A DNA stretch of 64,000 nucleotides, from assembly GCA_025384855.1 (NCBI GenBank), contig JALAHT010000001.1, positions 873,064 to 937,063 on the forward strand. Direction: 5' to 3'. Under the pieces are notes generated by a model. The model searched no databases and was not told where the DNA came from. It saw only the letters and a list, made by a program, of their open reading frames with translations. Each line of letters starts with the position of its first letter. The stretch's first letter is position 1. The DNA is from Luteirhabdus salina. GTDB lineage: Bacteria > Bacteroidota > Bacteroidia > Flavobacteriales > Flavobacteriaceae. Both the position numbers and the translations under genes were made by a program. This document shows positions 33,575 through 44,497 of this stretch, piece by piece.

Positions 33575-34642
33575 CTAAAACAGCTTCATCTGTGGATTTT
33601 TTAATTGAAGGTAATGCGATGTATCCAAGGAAAAGCCTTCTATTTTTGAAAAGTACTTCCGCTTAGCAACCGCCATGGTTTCATGCAGCTGTTCGGCAAG
33701 GGTTCCAGAACCTTTTATACGTCTTCCCCACTCACTATCGTTCAACTTTCCACCACGACATTCCGCAATCTGATTCAGAATGCGATCGGCGCGATCGGGA
33801 ATGGTTTTATACGCCCAATCCTTAAAAATTTCCGCTATCTGACCATTTAATCGAACCACCGTGAAGCTAACGTCCTGCGCACCGGCATCGGCAACGGTCT
33901 TCACCAAAGGCAAAATCTCGTGGCTGTTGAGCGAGGGAATGATCGGAGCCATCATCACCCGAACGGGGATACCATTCTTCGACAATGTTTCGACAGCTTT
34001 TAGTCGTAGTTTAATCGTTGCTGTCCTGGGTTCGAGTAAGCGTCGGGTTTTCTCTGAAAGGGAGGTGATGGAAAGATTAACGGCAATGCAATTCATTTGG
34101 GCCAATTCCTTCAATACATCCAAATCGCGAAGTACCAGCGCATTTTTTGTGATGATACCTGTGGGATGCTTCCACTTCAACATCACCTCCAAGCATTTTC
34201 GAGTTATTTGAAGTTTCCGTTCAATGGGTTGATAGCAATCGGTATTTCCTGAAAACACAATCGTATCGCTTTCCCAACTTTTCGAACGTAATTTCGCCTC
34301 CAATAATTCCGGCGCGTTTTTCTTCACCAAAATATTCCGTTCAAAATCGAGCCCGGCCCCATACCCCCAATATTCATGACTGTTTCGGGCATAGCAATAC
34401 ACACAACCATGCTCGCAACCTTGGTATGGATTGGCAGAATACCCCATTCCTACATCGGGGCTCGTCACTTTATTGACGAAGGTCTTCGGAAAAACTTCTA
34501 AATACTTGGTTTTGTTGGTATCCGCTTCTTCGCCCTCGGCTTCGCAGTAATTCAAAAAATCGTCCCGTAATTCATGTGAAAGCGAATCGAACCTATTATT
34601 AATGCGCTGCTGCGCTCCGCGGCCTTTGAGAGAATTGGACAT
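33575..34642 (-). CDS. PA0069-type radical SAM protein
   Basis: 355 residues. The 4Fe-4S motif is Cys76, Cys80, Cys83 (GCEHGCVYCYARNSHEY), preceded by SANPYQGC. The length and the SGNTDCYQPIERKLQITR and VMMAPIIPSLNSHE blocks match the PA0069/SplB-like family, whose reaction is unknown. The start MSNSLKGRGAQQR (34642) is family-typical; an upstream start would add twelve unconserved codons. Confidence 0.88.
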   Translation of the reverse strand: MSNSLKGRGAQQRINNRFDSLSHELRDDFLNYCEAEGEEADTNKTKYLEVFPKTFVNKVTSPDVGMGYSANPYQGCEHGCVYCYARNSHEYWGYGAGLDFERNILVKKNAPELLEAKLRSKSWESDTIVFSGNTDCYQPIERKLQITRKCLEVMLKWKHPTGIITKNALVLRDLDVLKELAQMNCIAVNLSITSLSEKTRRLLEPRTATIKLRLKAVETLSKNGIPVRVMMAPIIPSLNSHEILPLVKTVADAGAQDVSFTVVRLNGQIAEIFKDWAYKTIPDRADRILNQIAECRGGKLNDSEWGRRIKGSGTLAEQLHETMAVAKRKYFSKIEGFSLDTSHYLQLKNPQMKLF

Positions 34643-34735
34643 AAAAAATACCTTTGACGAAATATCAAAAGTATTCATTTACTGGGATTATTTCCTTTTT
34701 TAATTTGGAATTATTCCATCTTATTGAAGCAATTC

Positions 34736-36292
34736 CTATATATTTATTTTGATGAGTTGTTTGTTCCGTTTTTTGCGTCCGAGAAAAACTACGGCGGCAC
34801 CATCGTCCATTATTGTACCCTGGCTCACATACATTGGAAATTCCAGTTGCTTATCAGTTTGGATAATTTCATAATCAAAGTTGCCTTTGGCATCAATAAC
34901 CAATGAATATAGATTTAATTTTTTAGCGCGCTTATCACGGAATTCAATACGATCATTTCTAATTTTCTTAACTTTTTTCGATCCATTAAGAAATATATAT
35001 ACTTTTCCGTTGTGGTACGTCGACGTATACGATTCAGTATTAAAATAAGGAGCGTTTGCAGCTTGACGCTTATTTATATTTCGCGCCCATATTAAGTTGC
35101 CATCAGCACCAATTTTGGTAGACACGATATCATTAAAGTGATAGGTAGTTGTGTGTGCTCCAGTACGACCATTATAATGGGTACGAACAAAATATTCTTC
35201 AGCATTTACAATGATGTCGCCGGTGTTTGCTTCCATAAAAACGCCTCGATACCGCAGTGATCGCAATTCCTTTTGTTTTTCTTTTCCGTATTTATCGATT
35301 ATGAATTGTTTCGTAAACGGTTGAAAGGAAGTATTCTTCATCCTCATCGTTTCGGGATCAATATCGAAACGAACAACTCCCTTATAACGGTTTTCACTAC
35401 GATCGGAATAGAAGCCAACACATGATAGGTGACTATTTGCTTTCAGCGTAGTAAGAGAGGCAACAAAATGTTCCTCCGTTTTGAAGGAAATTGAAGTTTC
35501 GCCCTCAGGGCTTAGCTTGATTAATTCATAATGGTAATTTATTTTGCCTTTTTTCTTAGTTCTTCTGGAATCGTTTTCGAATTCTTTTCCAAGCATATAA
35601 ACATTACCATTTTCATCATCTACCGAAATATCGTCAAATTCGAAATAACGATCTTTAATCGCTTTAGTAAAGTCGTTTTCATAAACTTTCTCGAATGCAT
35701 CATTAAAAACAAAGATTCGATGCACTTCATTCTTTTTGTCTTTTATATCAAAGTTGAAGGCAAAAAAATTCTTCTCTTTTGAAAAGGTTAATTTTCCCAA
35801 AAAGTCCTCATCGGCTTGAGCCAATCCGTTGTTGAACCCAAAAATACCAATACTTACGGCAAAATATTTCTTCATATCGTCTTCATCAAAAGACAATAAT
35901 TCTTTCGATTCAAATTTCAGTTTCGAAAGCGGAGAGGATAAGACATTAATGGAGAACAAATCATCTCCCCATTGCTTTTGAAATAAGTAAACATTTCCAT
36001 CCTTAATCATAGCGCCTTCAATCATACTTTTCTCGATTTCGATTTCAGTGCTACTGATGAGGTTTAGGCTTTTATCGAAATGTTCAATATAATACCCCTT
36101 TGGTGCCCGCAACAGGCCTCCGTAATACATTCGAACGGTAAGAACGCCGCCATTTCCGTCGCCCTCAGATAATACAAGCTCGGTATGCTTCTTATCATCC
36201 TTAAAAACGGTGCTCTTTGAAATGTTGAGCGCTTGTTGCGCAAACGAATAACTACCAACCATCATGATGGCTAGCATAATTAAATTTTTCAT
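34736..36292 (-). CDS. Uncharacterised large exported protein
   Basis: 518 residues with a signal peptide (MKNLIMLAIMMVGSYSFAQQ). The body looks like a propeller or repeated beta-sandwich: recurrent blocks such as GNVYLFQKQWGDDLF, NGNVYMLGKEFEND and NGKVYIFLNGSKK occur at intervals, with many Lys and Asn. There is no recognisable catalytic motif and no T9SS sorting domain. It ends basic (FLGRKKRNKQLIKINI). It is monocistronic, with terminator-like sequence of the next gene upstream of its start. The function is unknown. Confidence 0.7.
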   Translation of the reverse strand: MKNLIMLAIMMVGSYSFAQQALNISKSTVFKDDKKHTELVLSEGDGNGGVLTVRMYYGGLLRAPKGYYIEHFDKSLNLISSTEIEIEKSMIEGAMIKDGNVYLFQKQWGDDLFSINVLSSPLSKLKFESKELLSFDEDDMKKYFAVSIGIFGFNNGLAQADEDFLGKLTFSKEKNFFAFNFDIKDKKNEVHRIFVFNDAFEKVYENDFTKAIKDRYFEFDDISVDDENGNVYMLGKEFENDSRRTKKKGKINYHYELIKLSPEGETSISFKTEEHFVASLTTLKANSHLSCVGFYSDRSENRYKGVVRFDIDPETMRMKNTSFQPFTKQFIIDKYGKEKQKELRSLRYRGVFMEANTGDIIVNAEEYFVRTHYNGRTGAHTTTYHFNDIVSTKIGADGNLIWARNINKRQAANAPYFNTESYTSTYHNGKVYIFLNGSKKVKKIRNDRIEFRDKRAKKLNLYSLVIDAKGNFDYEIIQTDKQLEFPMYVSQGTIMDDGAAVVFLGRKKRNKQLIKINI

Positions 36293-36352
36293 AATTGTAC
36301 GTGGAATTTGGTTAAATAGCGTACAAAATATAGAATTTGAGGGTTGCATACT

Positions 36353-36379
36353 AAAAAAAACCTCGCTAATTGCAAGGTT
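36353..36379 (-). terminator. Terminator of the enoyl-CoA hydratase gene
   Basis: The minus strand reads a stem AACCTTGC/GCGAGGTT (one T-G) with loop AATTA, followed by a run of T. It lies 33 bases after the stop. Confidence 0.75.
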
Positions 36380-36411
36380 CTTTATAATCATCTGTATTCT
36401 AGAGTTATGTG

Positions 36412-37194
36412 CTATTGCCCAGGAAAATCAGCTTTTCTTTTTTCTAAAAATGCACTAGTACCTTCCTTAAAATCGGCCGTACCAAAACATTTTCCGAACT
36501 CAGTGATTTCGGTCTCGTAACCATTTTCACCTTCTTCATAACCTGCATTCATAGCATTGATTGCCGAGGCAATCGCAACAGAAGAATTCTTCATTATTTT
36601 TCGCGCAATCTTTTCGGTAAACTCCATAAGTTCATCCAATTCGGTTACATGATTCACCAATCCGTATTGTAAGGCTTGCGTAGCATCGATCATTCCAGCG
36701 GTCATGATCATTTCCATCGCACGACCTTTTCCGACCAATTCTGGAAGACGTTGGGTTCCGCCATAGCCTGGGATAACGCCTAAGGATACTTCAGGTAAGC
36801 CCATTTTAGCATTATCACTTGCTGTACGGAAATGGGCGGCCATAGCCAGTTCCAATCCGCCACCCAAAGCAAAACCATTTATGGCTGCAATAACGGGTGT
36901 GGTTAAATGAGCCACAAAATCGAAGAGGGTTGCATGTCCTTTAGCAGAAAGCTCCTGCCCTTGCGATACCGAATAACCGGCAAATTCACTGATATCGGCT
37001 CCAGCAACAAAGGCCTTTTCCCCAGAACCGGTAACGATGATTACTTTCACCGCATCGTCATCATCCGCTTTTTTGAACGCCTTGTGAAGTTCGGCGATGG
37101 TTTCCTGGTTTAAAGCATTTAATTTATTTGGTCGATTGATGGTAATCGTAGCAAGTCCATCATTTGTTTCATACAGTAGGTTGCTGTAGCTCAT
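36412..37194 (-). CDS. Enoyl-CoA hydratase / crotonase-family protein
   Basis: 260 residues. Crotonase motifs: EKAFVAGADISEF (oxyanion hole), FALGGGLELAMA with the first catalytic Glu, and MGLPEVSLGVIPGYGGTQRL with the second Glu. Both acidic residues are kept, so a hydratase is more likely than an isomerase-only enzyme. It probably works in fatty acid or branched-chain amino acid degradation. It stands alone with its own promoter and terminator. Confidence 0.92.
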   Translation of the reverse strand: MSYSNLLYETNDGLATITINRPNKLNALNQETIAELHKAFKKADDDDAVKVIIVTGSGEKAFVAGADISEFAGYSVSQGQELSAKGHATLFDFVAHLTTPVIAAINGFALGGGLELAMAAHFRTASDNAKMGLPEVSLGVIPGYGGTQRLPELVGKGRAMEMIMTAGMIDATQALQYGLVNHVTELDELMEFTEKIARKIMKNSSVAIASAINAMNAGYEEGENGYETEITEFGKCFGTADFKEGTSAFLEKRKADFPGQ

Positions 37195-37219
37195 AGTGTT
37201 TCAATTTTTCTTTTGGCTA

Positions 37220-37227
37220 CAAAAATA
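37220..37227 (-). promoter_or_regulatory. Promoter core TATTTTTG for the enoyl-CoA hydratase gene
   Basis: An exact TAnnTTTG match on the minus strand, 25 bases upstream of the ATG. Confidence 0.5.
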
Positions 37228-37245
37228 CGCATTTAAACGCAGAAA

Positions 37246-38700
37246 CTACTTAGGAAAACGCACGGTGAAAACCGTTCCTTTATCTGTTGCAGAACTTACA
37301 CTTATACTACCCCCGTAGGTTTCGACGATGTTTTTGACCATCGCCAGCCCTAATCCCATACCACTAGACTTGGTCGTAAACTTAGGTTCGAAGACTTTTT
37401 CAAGATTCTCTTCTGCGATCCCGATACCGTTATCGGCTACTAATACTGCAACCATCATTGATTCAGATACGACAGATACTTCAACCCGTGGATCGGGAGT
37501 TTCGGCCTGTTCAATAGCTTGGATACTGTTTTTTACAAGGTTTGTTATAACACGAATCAATTGTGTACGATCGAATTTGGCGATGATTTCATCCTCTTCA
37601 GAATGAAAATAGATATACGATTCATTAAAAATATCCAAAGCCAATTTGGTAATCTTCACCACATTCAAGGTTTCATCTTGTTGTGCCGGCATTTTCGCAT
37701 AATTTGAAAAGGCTGATGCAATACTACTCATGGTATCGATTTGCTGAATCAATGTATTGCTGTACTCGCGCAATTTACTTTCAACCTCAGGATCGTTTCT
37801 ATCGAACTTCCGCTCGAAACTCTGTACCGTGAGCCGCATAGGCGTCAGCGGATTCTTGATTTCATGTGCCACCTGCTTTGCCATTTCGCGCCATGCCGCT
37901 TCTCGTTCACTAGCCGCCAGTTTTGCGGCACTATTCTCTAGCTTGTCGATCATACTATTGTACGCAGTTACCACTGTTGCAATCTCCTCGGTGGTATTTT
38001 GTATAAAGATGCGCTTGTTTTTCTTGTCGAGTCTTGTTTCATTGATTTTATCGCTGATTTCATTCAGTGAACGTGTAATATATTTTGAAAGGAAATACGC
38101 CAATACAATGGCTACGATAAGCATCACTAAATAGGCTGCTCCCAAACGCGACAGGTATTCATTCATCTCTTTATTGATGAAATCATCGTCCTCGATATAC
38201 GGCAGATTCAGAATCGCCAACGGCTTGAAATAATTATCGGTGATATAGGAATACGACGACTGATAATCCTGTCCGGCCTCTTCAAATTTTTCAACAAAAC
38301 GTTTATCGGGTGCCGTGCGAATAGCCTGTAAAGCATAATCCGGCATTTGTTGGATGGTAGAATCCCTGATGAAGCTTGCTTTAGACGATTTCAACAAATT
38401 ACCTTCTAAATCGTATAGGTATAATTCAAGGTTATGGATTTCCTTGATCTTATAGATTTCATCCTTAAAGATGAGGGGAATTTTACCAGTTTCAACTGGA
38501 TAGGTCGTCTTTTCGAGTACATACTGAATATTCTCCCGAATAGCGGCTTCCTTTCGCTGTAAACGCTCGCGATGATAATCCTTTGCTTCTTCCCGATATT
38601 GATATACCGTTACAGCAGCAATAAGAATCGAGGCCAACAACACCAATAAAATCATGGAGAAGAAAATCCTGTTGCGAAGAGACTTGGTATAAAAGGCCAC
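37246..38700 (-). CDS. NtrY-like sensor histidine kinase
   Basis: 484 residues. TM1 is at ~12-33, a periplasmic sensor region spans ~35-185, TM2 is at ~188-207, then HAMP. His279 sits in [17 protein letters not shown], the NtrY/AtoS-type H-box with Asn-Pro-Leu-Thr-Pro-Met, followed by HATPase motifs [15 protein letters not shown] and GMGLGLAMV. The cognate response regulator is not adjacent. The downstream crotonase gene has its own promoter, so the pairing is not informative. Confidence 0.9.
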   Translation of the reverse strand: MAFYTKSLRNRIFFSMILLVLLASILIAAVTVYQYREEAKDYHRERLQRKEAAIRENIQYVLEKTTYPVETGKIPLIFKDEIYKIKEIHNLELYLYDLEGNLLKSSKASFIRDSTIQQMPDYALQAIRTAPDKRFVEKFEEAGQDYQSSYSYITDNYFKPLAILNLPYIEDDDFINKEMNEYLSRLGAAYLVMLIVAIVLAYFLSKYITRSLNEISDKINETRLDKKNKRIFIQNTTEEIATVVTAYNSMIDKLENSAAKLAASEREAAWREMAKQVAHEIKNPLTPMRLTVQSFERKFDRNDPEVESKLREYSNTLIQQIDTMSSIASAFSNYAKMPAQQDETLNVVKITKLALDIFNESYIYFHSEEDEIIAKFDRTQLIRVITNLVKNSIQAIEQAETPDPRVEVSVVSESMMVAVLVADNGIGIAEENLEKVFEPKFTTKSSGMGLGLAMVKNIVETYGGSISVSSATDKGTVFTVRFPK

Positions 38701-38960
38701 GTGTAATTTTTGAAGAAAGATAGCAATTATTGCGCCAAAGCATTTTTATATTTTGATTTCTTCCTCCAGCGACCCTTGTCTCCCTAGCTGTTAAACTCTT
38801 GCTAAAACTAAGAATCCCAAATACGATTATCTTGAACACGGCCGTTACACTAACACATCTCTCTCCCAACATACGTGCGATATTTCGATCTCAAATCGAT
38901 TTTGTCGTTGCGGTTCCCAACATTCTAAGTAATTTTAATAATGTTCAAAACCATCAACGT
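38701..38960. other. Divergent intergenic region, no gene
   Basis: 260 bases between the histidine kinase and the alpha-2-macroglobulin gene. The second gene's frame is open upstream, but that stretch lacks a signal peptide, while the ATG at 38961 begins a clear lipoprotein signal. No exact TAnnTTTG is seen; TATATTTTG near 38750 is one base too long. Confidence 0.55.
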
Positions 38961-41900
38961 ATGAAAGCCACGTTCCGTTTTTTCTTGCTACTATCCGTCA
39001 TTTTTTTCACCGCTTGCGACAAATCGCCTGACGCCGACGATACCGACAACCTCTTCAAGTTTAAGGACTACATCACCCACCATACCTACGGCGTCAAAAG
39101 CATCGCTGAACCGATTAGAATCGAATTGGCACAACCGCTTCAGCAATATGAAATAGCACAAAAACTTCCTTCCGAATATATCAACATCCTTCCAAAAACC
39201 GAGGGAACGCTTGTCGTGGAAAATGCGACCACCCTACTCTTTCAACCAAAGGAATACCTTCAACCGGACACCGAATATACCGTCACCCTTCAACTAAAGA
39301 AACTCTACGAATCGGTTGAAAAGGAATTTGGTGCATACACCTTTCAGTTTAAAACCATCACGCCAGCCTTCAAAGTGCAGCTAGATAACCTCCAATCGTA
39401 CAGCAAGCAATGGCAATATGTGAACGGAAGTATCGAGACCAGCGACCTTATTTCCCTCGAAAACGCCAAAAAATTGCTTTCGGCAACGCAAAATGGAGAA
39501 GACCTTTCACTTACCATGGAAACGGAAGAAGGCTACGCTCGATATTTTGGATTTACAATCGATAGCATTCAACGAAAGGTTGAAGATTCCGAGATTCAGC
39601 TGAAATGGAACGGCGATCCTATTTCTGCTGAAAACAAGGGCGAAACTACCTTTCCGATTCCTGGACGGGACAACTTCAAGGTGGTCGACCTCAACGCTAC
39701 CCATAGTCCGCAGGCGTCGCTCTCCATCAATTTTTCCGATCCGCTGCAGGCCGACCAGGATTTCAACGGACTGGTAACGCTGGAAAATACAGAAGACCTC
39801 CGTTTTGAAGTGAATGGAAATGTATTATTTGTGTATCCCTCAAATCGGATTTCAGGTGAAGTTCGACTCACATTATTTGAAGGCATTAAAAGCGCTGAAG
39901 GATTTGGGTTGAAGAAAGAGTTCAGTGAACTAATTTCCTTCGAACCTATGAAACCTGCCGTTCGATTGTTATCCAAAGGAACGATTTTGCCAGACTCCAA
40001 AAATACGCCCATCTATTTCGAGGCGGTCAATTTGAAGGCGGTCGACGTTCGCGTGGTGCGTATTTATGAAAATAATATGCTTCAGTTTTTACAGGGGGCC
40101 GACTTGAACAATAGCAATTGGTATAATGTGAAACGCGTCGGACGAAGAGTGGCCAAAAAAACCATCGATTTATCCAAGGCCATGGTAGAGACCAATGGCG
40201 ATTGGAAAGGCTATGGTCTGAACCTATCCGAATTCTTCAAAACCGAACCGGGCGCGCTGTATCAGGTTGAATTTAGCTTTAAACCTAAATACATCGCCTA
40301 TGATTGTGGTGGCAATGAAACCTCCATGAATGAAATATTGGCTTCAAGTGAAGCCGACGGCACTGCTGAAGAACGCGAAGAACGATATTGGGACAATGAA
40401 CTATATAACTGGCGGAACTATTCTTATAATTGGCAAGAACAGGACAATCCCTGTCATCCCGCCTATTACAATCAGGAGCGTTTCGTGACCACCAATGTGT
40501 TGGGAAGCGACCTTGGGTTAATCGTTAAAAAAGGAAAAAACAATAGTTACCATTTTGCAACGACCAACCTGCTTTCGGCAAAGCCGGAAAAGGGTACCAA
40601 GATTCGCCTCTACAACTATCAGCAGCAACTTATTGAAACGGTTACGACCGATTCGGAAGGGATGACGCTCTATGATAGTGAAAAGACCGTATCCTTTGCC
40701 GTAGCGCAAAAAGACGACAATTACGCCTACGCGAAACTAGCCGATGGAAATGCACTTTCGCTTAGCAAATTTGACGTTTCAGGAAAAGAACTTCAAAAAG
40801 GACTAAAAGGGTTTTTATATACCGAACGCGGCGTGCATCGCCCGGGCGATAGCATTCACCTTACATTCGTATTGAACGACAAGGCGAATCCGCTTCCCAA
40901 AAACCATCCGGTTACGCTTCACCTAACCGATCCCCGTGGCAAATTACTCGAAAAGCAAGTCTTGAAAAGTGGACCACAAGTCAAGAACAATTTTTACTAT
41001 TTCCCTTTAAAAACAACCCAAAATTCACCAACGGGAAATTACCTAGCAACCGTTTCGGTAGGCGGCGTGCAGTTTACCAAAACGCTTCGCGTCGCGACCG
41101 TAAAGCCAAATCGATTAAAAATTAAGCTGAACTTTGATGACGAAGTGCTTTCCTCAAAAAAACCGATTGCCGGAAATGCTTCTTCTACGTGGCTACATGG
41201 CGCACCAGCCCGGAACCTTAAAATGGAAATGGACGTCACCCTTCGAAGCACCCAAACCGCTTTTAAGGATTGGCCAAAATACGACTTCACCGATCCGGTT
41301 CGCACCTTCGATGAAGTGGAATTGCCAATATTGGAACAGCAACTATCTTCGGACGGAAACTTGGACTTCTCGAAGCAACTTCAACTAAGCGACAAAGCAC
41401 CGGGCATGTTGCAGGCAACCTTTTTGACAAAGGTGTATGAAGGCGGAGGCGATTTTTCACTAGATGTGTTTTCAAAGAACTTAGCTCCCTATTCGCATTT
41501 TGTTGGCCTACGCTCTCCAGAACCCCATCGCTATGGCTCGTACAACACCGACCAAAACACCGAATTCGATGTGGTGTCGGTAGATGAAAAAGGAAAAGCA
41601 GCAGCTAACCGGACCCTACAGGTAAAAATTTTCAAAATCGAATGGCGTTGGTGGTGGAATCGCGGTAGGGATAACCTAAGCCGCTATGAGAACGCAACCG
41701 TGCACCGACCGGTTCAAAATAGTATCGTCACAACGAATGCACAAGGAAAAGGAAGCTTCAATCTCAATATTCCCGAGGAAGAAGGCGGTCGGTATTTAAT
41801 TCGCGTCATCGACGAGAAATCTGGGCATGCGACGGGGCGGGTGACTTACTTCTATCGAAATTGGTGGAAAGCGCCTACCGATGGCGATGCGGAAAGTTCG

Positions 41901-44495
41901 AAAATGTTAGTGTTTTCAGCCGATAAGGAGTCGTATAAAGTAGGTGAAGAGGCCTTTATCACATTTCCTTCCGGCAGTAGCGGACGTGCGTTGATCAGTA
42001 TTGAAAACGGCACCGAGGTGTTGGCAACCCATTGGATTGAAACCAACAAAGGAGAAACAAAAGCAGCTGTTCGACTGACGGAGGATATGGCACCGAATAT
42101 TTATGTGAATATCTCATTACTTCAACCACACGAACAAACGGTGAACGATCATCCTATTCGATTGTACGGGGTGATTCCGTTGAAGGTGGAAAATCCCAAA
42201 ACCATCCTTCATCCTACTATCGATATGCCAACCGTGTTGAAACCCGAAGAACCCTTTACGGTAACAGTTTCAGAAAAAAACAATCGCGCCATGACCTACA
42301 CCGTCGCTGTTGTAGATGAAGGCTTACTCGATTTAACACGTTTCCAAACCCCAAGAATACATGAGGCTTTTTATAGTCGCGAAGCGTTGGGCGTAAAGAC
42401 GTTCGATATTTTTGATGATGTTATCGGAGCGCATTCGGGAAGTGTTTCGAACATCTACGCTATTGGTGGTGGCGATGCTGCGGCTGGGGCGAAGAACAAA
42501 AAAGCAGATCGCTTTAAGCCAGTCGTGAAATATTTAGGCCCTTTTCAACTAGATGCTGGTAAAAAAGCCACCCATCGTATTCAAATGCCAAGCTATATCG
42601 GTTCGGTTCGGACGATGGTGGTCGCTGGAAATGCCTCTGATGCTGCCTATGGTGCTGTTGAAGAAGCAACGCCTGTCCGAAAACCTCTAATGGTATTGGC
42701 TTCGGTTCCTCGAAAGCTTTCACCCGGTGAAAAGGTTACCATTCCAGTAACGGTCTTTGCTATGGAATCGAAGGTGAAGAATGCCACAATCAATGTAAAA
42801 GTGAGCGATGCCCTGAAACCTTTGGAAGGCACCTCAAAGTCGATTTCCTTTTCTGAAATAGGTGAACAAATCGTCAATTTTGAATTTGAAGTACTCCCAA
42901 GTGAAGACATCCAAACCATTGAAGTGATGGCTTCTGGAAGTGGTGAAACCGCTCGCTACGCATTAGAAATCGACGTGGAAAATCCAAACCCCATCACCCA
43001 ACGCACCAAAACCTATACGCTTACGGAGAATGGTTCGGAAACGGTCACTTTTGAGACCTTTGGAGTGACTGGAACAAATTCGGCCAGCTTGGAGTTTTCA
43101 ACCTTGCCACCGATGAACTTCAACAAACGGATGGAGTACTTAATTCGCTATCCACATGGCTGTGTGGAACAGACGACCTCGGTAGCATTTCCGCAGTTAT
43201 ACTTAGCAGATGTCTTCGACATTACCTATGATAAGAAACAAGAGATTCAGAAAAATGTAGAAGCGGCGATCCGAAAGTTGGGCAATTATCAAACCACATC
43301 CGGCGGTATGAGTTATTGGCCCGGTGAACGATATGTTGATGATTGGAGTACGAGTTATGTTGGACATTTTATGTTGGAAGCCAAAGAGAAAGGCTATGCA
43401 CTTCCGATTACCTTTTTGAGCAATTGGTTGCAGTATCAGAAAAAAGCAGCCCGCGAATGGCGAAACAGTCAGACGTCTTATAATAGTAGTCATACCCAAG
43501 CCTATCGCCTTTACACCTTGGCAATGGCGGGTCAACCCGAACTGGCGGCCATGAACCGCTTGCGTGAATCAAAGTATATTAGCAACGAAGCGAAATGGCG
43601 TTTGGCGGCTGCGTATGCATTGGCAGGAAAAGCATCGGTCGCCAAAGATTTAGCTTCTTCCGCAAATATCTATTTCAAACCAAAGCCCTATCAACGCTAT
43701 ACCTATGGTTCGCCATTCCGGAACAAGGCGATGGCCTTGGAAACCATGGTGATTTTGGAAGCTCCTGAACAGCGTGAGTTAGCGCTTTCACTTGCGAAGG
43801 AACTTTCCTCCCAACGTTGGTTTAGCACTCAAGAAACCGCTTACGGCTTGATGGCCATGGCACGGATGGTGAATAAAAATGGTGGTAGGGCGATGACGGT
43901 TACCTTTCAAAAGAATGGTAAAACAGATGAATTAAAAACCGATCGTGCCATTGCATTACGCGAGTTGGGTATTCAAATGGGCAACAATAGTGTTGAAGTA
44001 AGCAATAAAAAGGATAATACCGTATACGTTACCCTATCGCAACAAGGGAAACTGCCTCTCGGAGAAGAGTTGGTCGAAGCACGAAATCTTGAATTACGGG
44101 TTCGTTATTTCGATGGGGAAGGTAAAACGATGGATGTTTCAACCCTTCGTCAGGGAACCGAAATCAATGCTGAGATTACTGTTACAAATACAAGCGGCAG
44201 TTATATCGACAATGTTGCCCTTACCCAAATTTTCCCGAGTGGTTGGGAAATCGTAAACACCAGTTTCACCGAATTGGGCGGTGGTGCGGAAGGAAACGCA
44301 CGATACAAGGATATTCGCGACGATAGGGTTCAGTATTATTTCGATTTAAGGGCTAAAAAATCAAAGACTTTTACCGCCAAGCTGAATGCTTCCTATCTCG
44401 GCACCTATTATTTGCCGGGTGCACAAGTGGATGCCATGTACGATAACACCTATTACGCCCGAAACAAAGGGAAGTGGATAACGGTTCAGCAGTAA
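38961..44495 (+). CDS. Alpha-2-macroglobulin family lipoprotein
   Basis: 1844 residues. The lipobox is at FFTAC (Cys19). It has N-terminal Ig-like and macroglobulin domains, a large insert, the bait-like central part, an A2M domain (TVAVVDEGLLDLTRF), and the thioester motif Cys1401-Val-Glu-Gln1404 in RYPHGCVEQTTS with the following alpha/alpha toroid. Bacterial A2Ms trap proteases through the thioester and are thought to protect the envelope when the peptidoglycan is breached. The intact CxEQ suggests a working thioester. pbpC starts two bases after the stop, the classic yfhM-pbpC pairing. Confidence 0.93.
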   Translation: MKATFRFFLLLSVIFFTACDKSPDADDTDNLFKFKDYITHHTYGVKSIAEPIRIELAQPLQQYEIAQKLPSEYINILPKTEGTLVVENATTLLFQPKEYLQPDTEYTVTLQLKKLYESVEKEFGAYTFQFKTITPAFKVQLDNLQSYSKQWQYVNGSIETSDLISLENAKKLLSATQNGEDLSLTMETEEGYARYFGFTIDSIQRKVEDSEIQLKWNGDPISAENKGETTFPIPGRDNFKVVDLNATHSPQASLSINFSDPLQADQDFNGLVTLENTEDLRFEVNGNVLFVYPSNRISGEVRLTLFEGIKSAEGFGLKKEFSELISFEPMKPAVRLLSKGTILPDSKNTPIYFEAVNLKAVDVRVVRIYENNMLQFLQGADLNNSNWYNVKRVGRRVAKKTIDLSKAMVETNGDWKGYGLNLSEFFKTEPGALYQVEFSFKPKYIAYDCGGNETSMNEILASSEADGTAEEREERYWDNELYNWRNYSYNWQEQDNPCHPAYYNQERFVTTNVLGSDLGLIVKKGKNNSYHFATTNLLSAKPEKGTKIRLYNYQQQLIETVTTDSEGMTLYDSEKTVSFAVAQKDDNYAYAKLADGNALSLSKFDVSGKELQKGLKGFLYTERGVHRPGDSIHLTFVLNDKANPLPKNHPVTLHLTDPRGKLLEKQVLKSGPQVKNNFYYFPLKTTQNSPTGNYLATVSVGGVQFTKTLRVATVKPNRLKIKLNFDDEVLSSKKPIAGNASSTWLHGAPARNLKMEMDVTLRSTQTAFKDWPKYDFTDPVRTFDEVELPILEQQLSSDGNLDFSKQLQLSDKAPGMLQATFLTKVYEGGGDFSLDVFSKNLAPYSHFVGLRSPEPHRYGSYNTDQNTEFDVVSVDEKGKAAANRTLQVKIFKIEWRWWWNRGRDNLSRYENATVHRPVQNSIVTTNAQGKGSFNLNIPEEEGGRYLIRVIDEKSGHATGRVTYFYRNWWKAPTDGDAESSKMLVFSADKESYKVGEEAFITFPSGSSGRALISIENGTEVLATHWIETNKGETKAAVRLTEDMAPNIYVNISLLQPHEQTVNDHPIRLYGVIPLKVENPKTILHPTIDMPTVLKPEEPFTVTVSEKNNRAMTYTVAVVDEGLLDLTRFQTPRIHEAFYSREALGVKTFDIFDDVIGAHSGSVSNIYAIGGGDAAAGAKNKKADRFKPVVKYLGPFQLDAGKKATHRIQMPSYIGSVRTMVVAGNASDAAYGAVEEATPVRKPLMVLASVPRKLSPGEKVTIPVTVFAMESKVKNATINVKVSDALKPLEGTSKSISFSEIGEQIVNFEFEVLPSEDIQTIEVMASGSGETARYALEIDVENPNPITQRTKTYTLTENGSETVTFETFGVTGTNSASLEFSTLPPMNFNKRMEYLIRYPHGCVEQTTSVAFPQLYLADVFDITYDKKQEIQKNVEAAIRKLGNYQTTSGGMSYWPGERYVDDWSTSYVGHFMLEAKEKGYALPITFLSNWLQYQKKAAREWRNSQTSYNSSHTQAYRLYTLAMAGQPELAAMNRLRESKYISNEAKWRLAAAYALAGKASVAKDLASSANIYFKPKPYQRYTYGSPFRNKAMALETMVILEAPEQRELALSLAKELSSQRWFSTQETAYGLMAMARMVNKNGGRAMTVTFQKNGKTDELKTDRAIALRELGIQMGNNSVEVSNKKDNTVYVTLSQQGKLPLGEELVEARNLELRVRYFDGEGKTMDVSTLRQGTEINAEITVTNTSGSYIDNVALTQIFPSGWEIVNTSFTELGGGAEGNARYKDIRDDRVQYYFDLRAKKSKTFTAKLNASYLGTYYLPGAQVDAMYDNTYYARNKGKWITVQQ

Positions 44496-44497
44496 AA

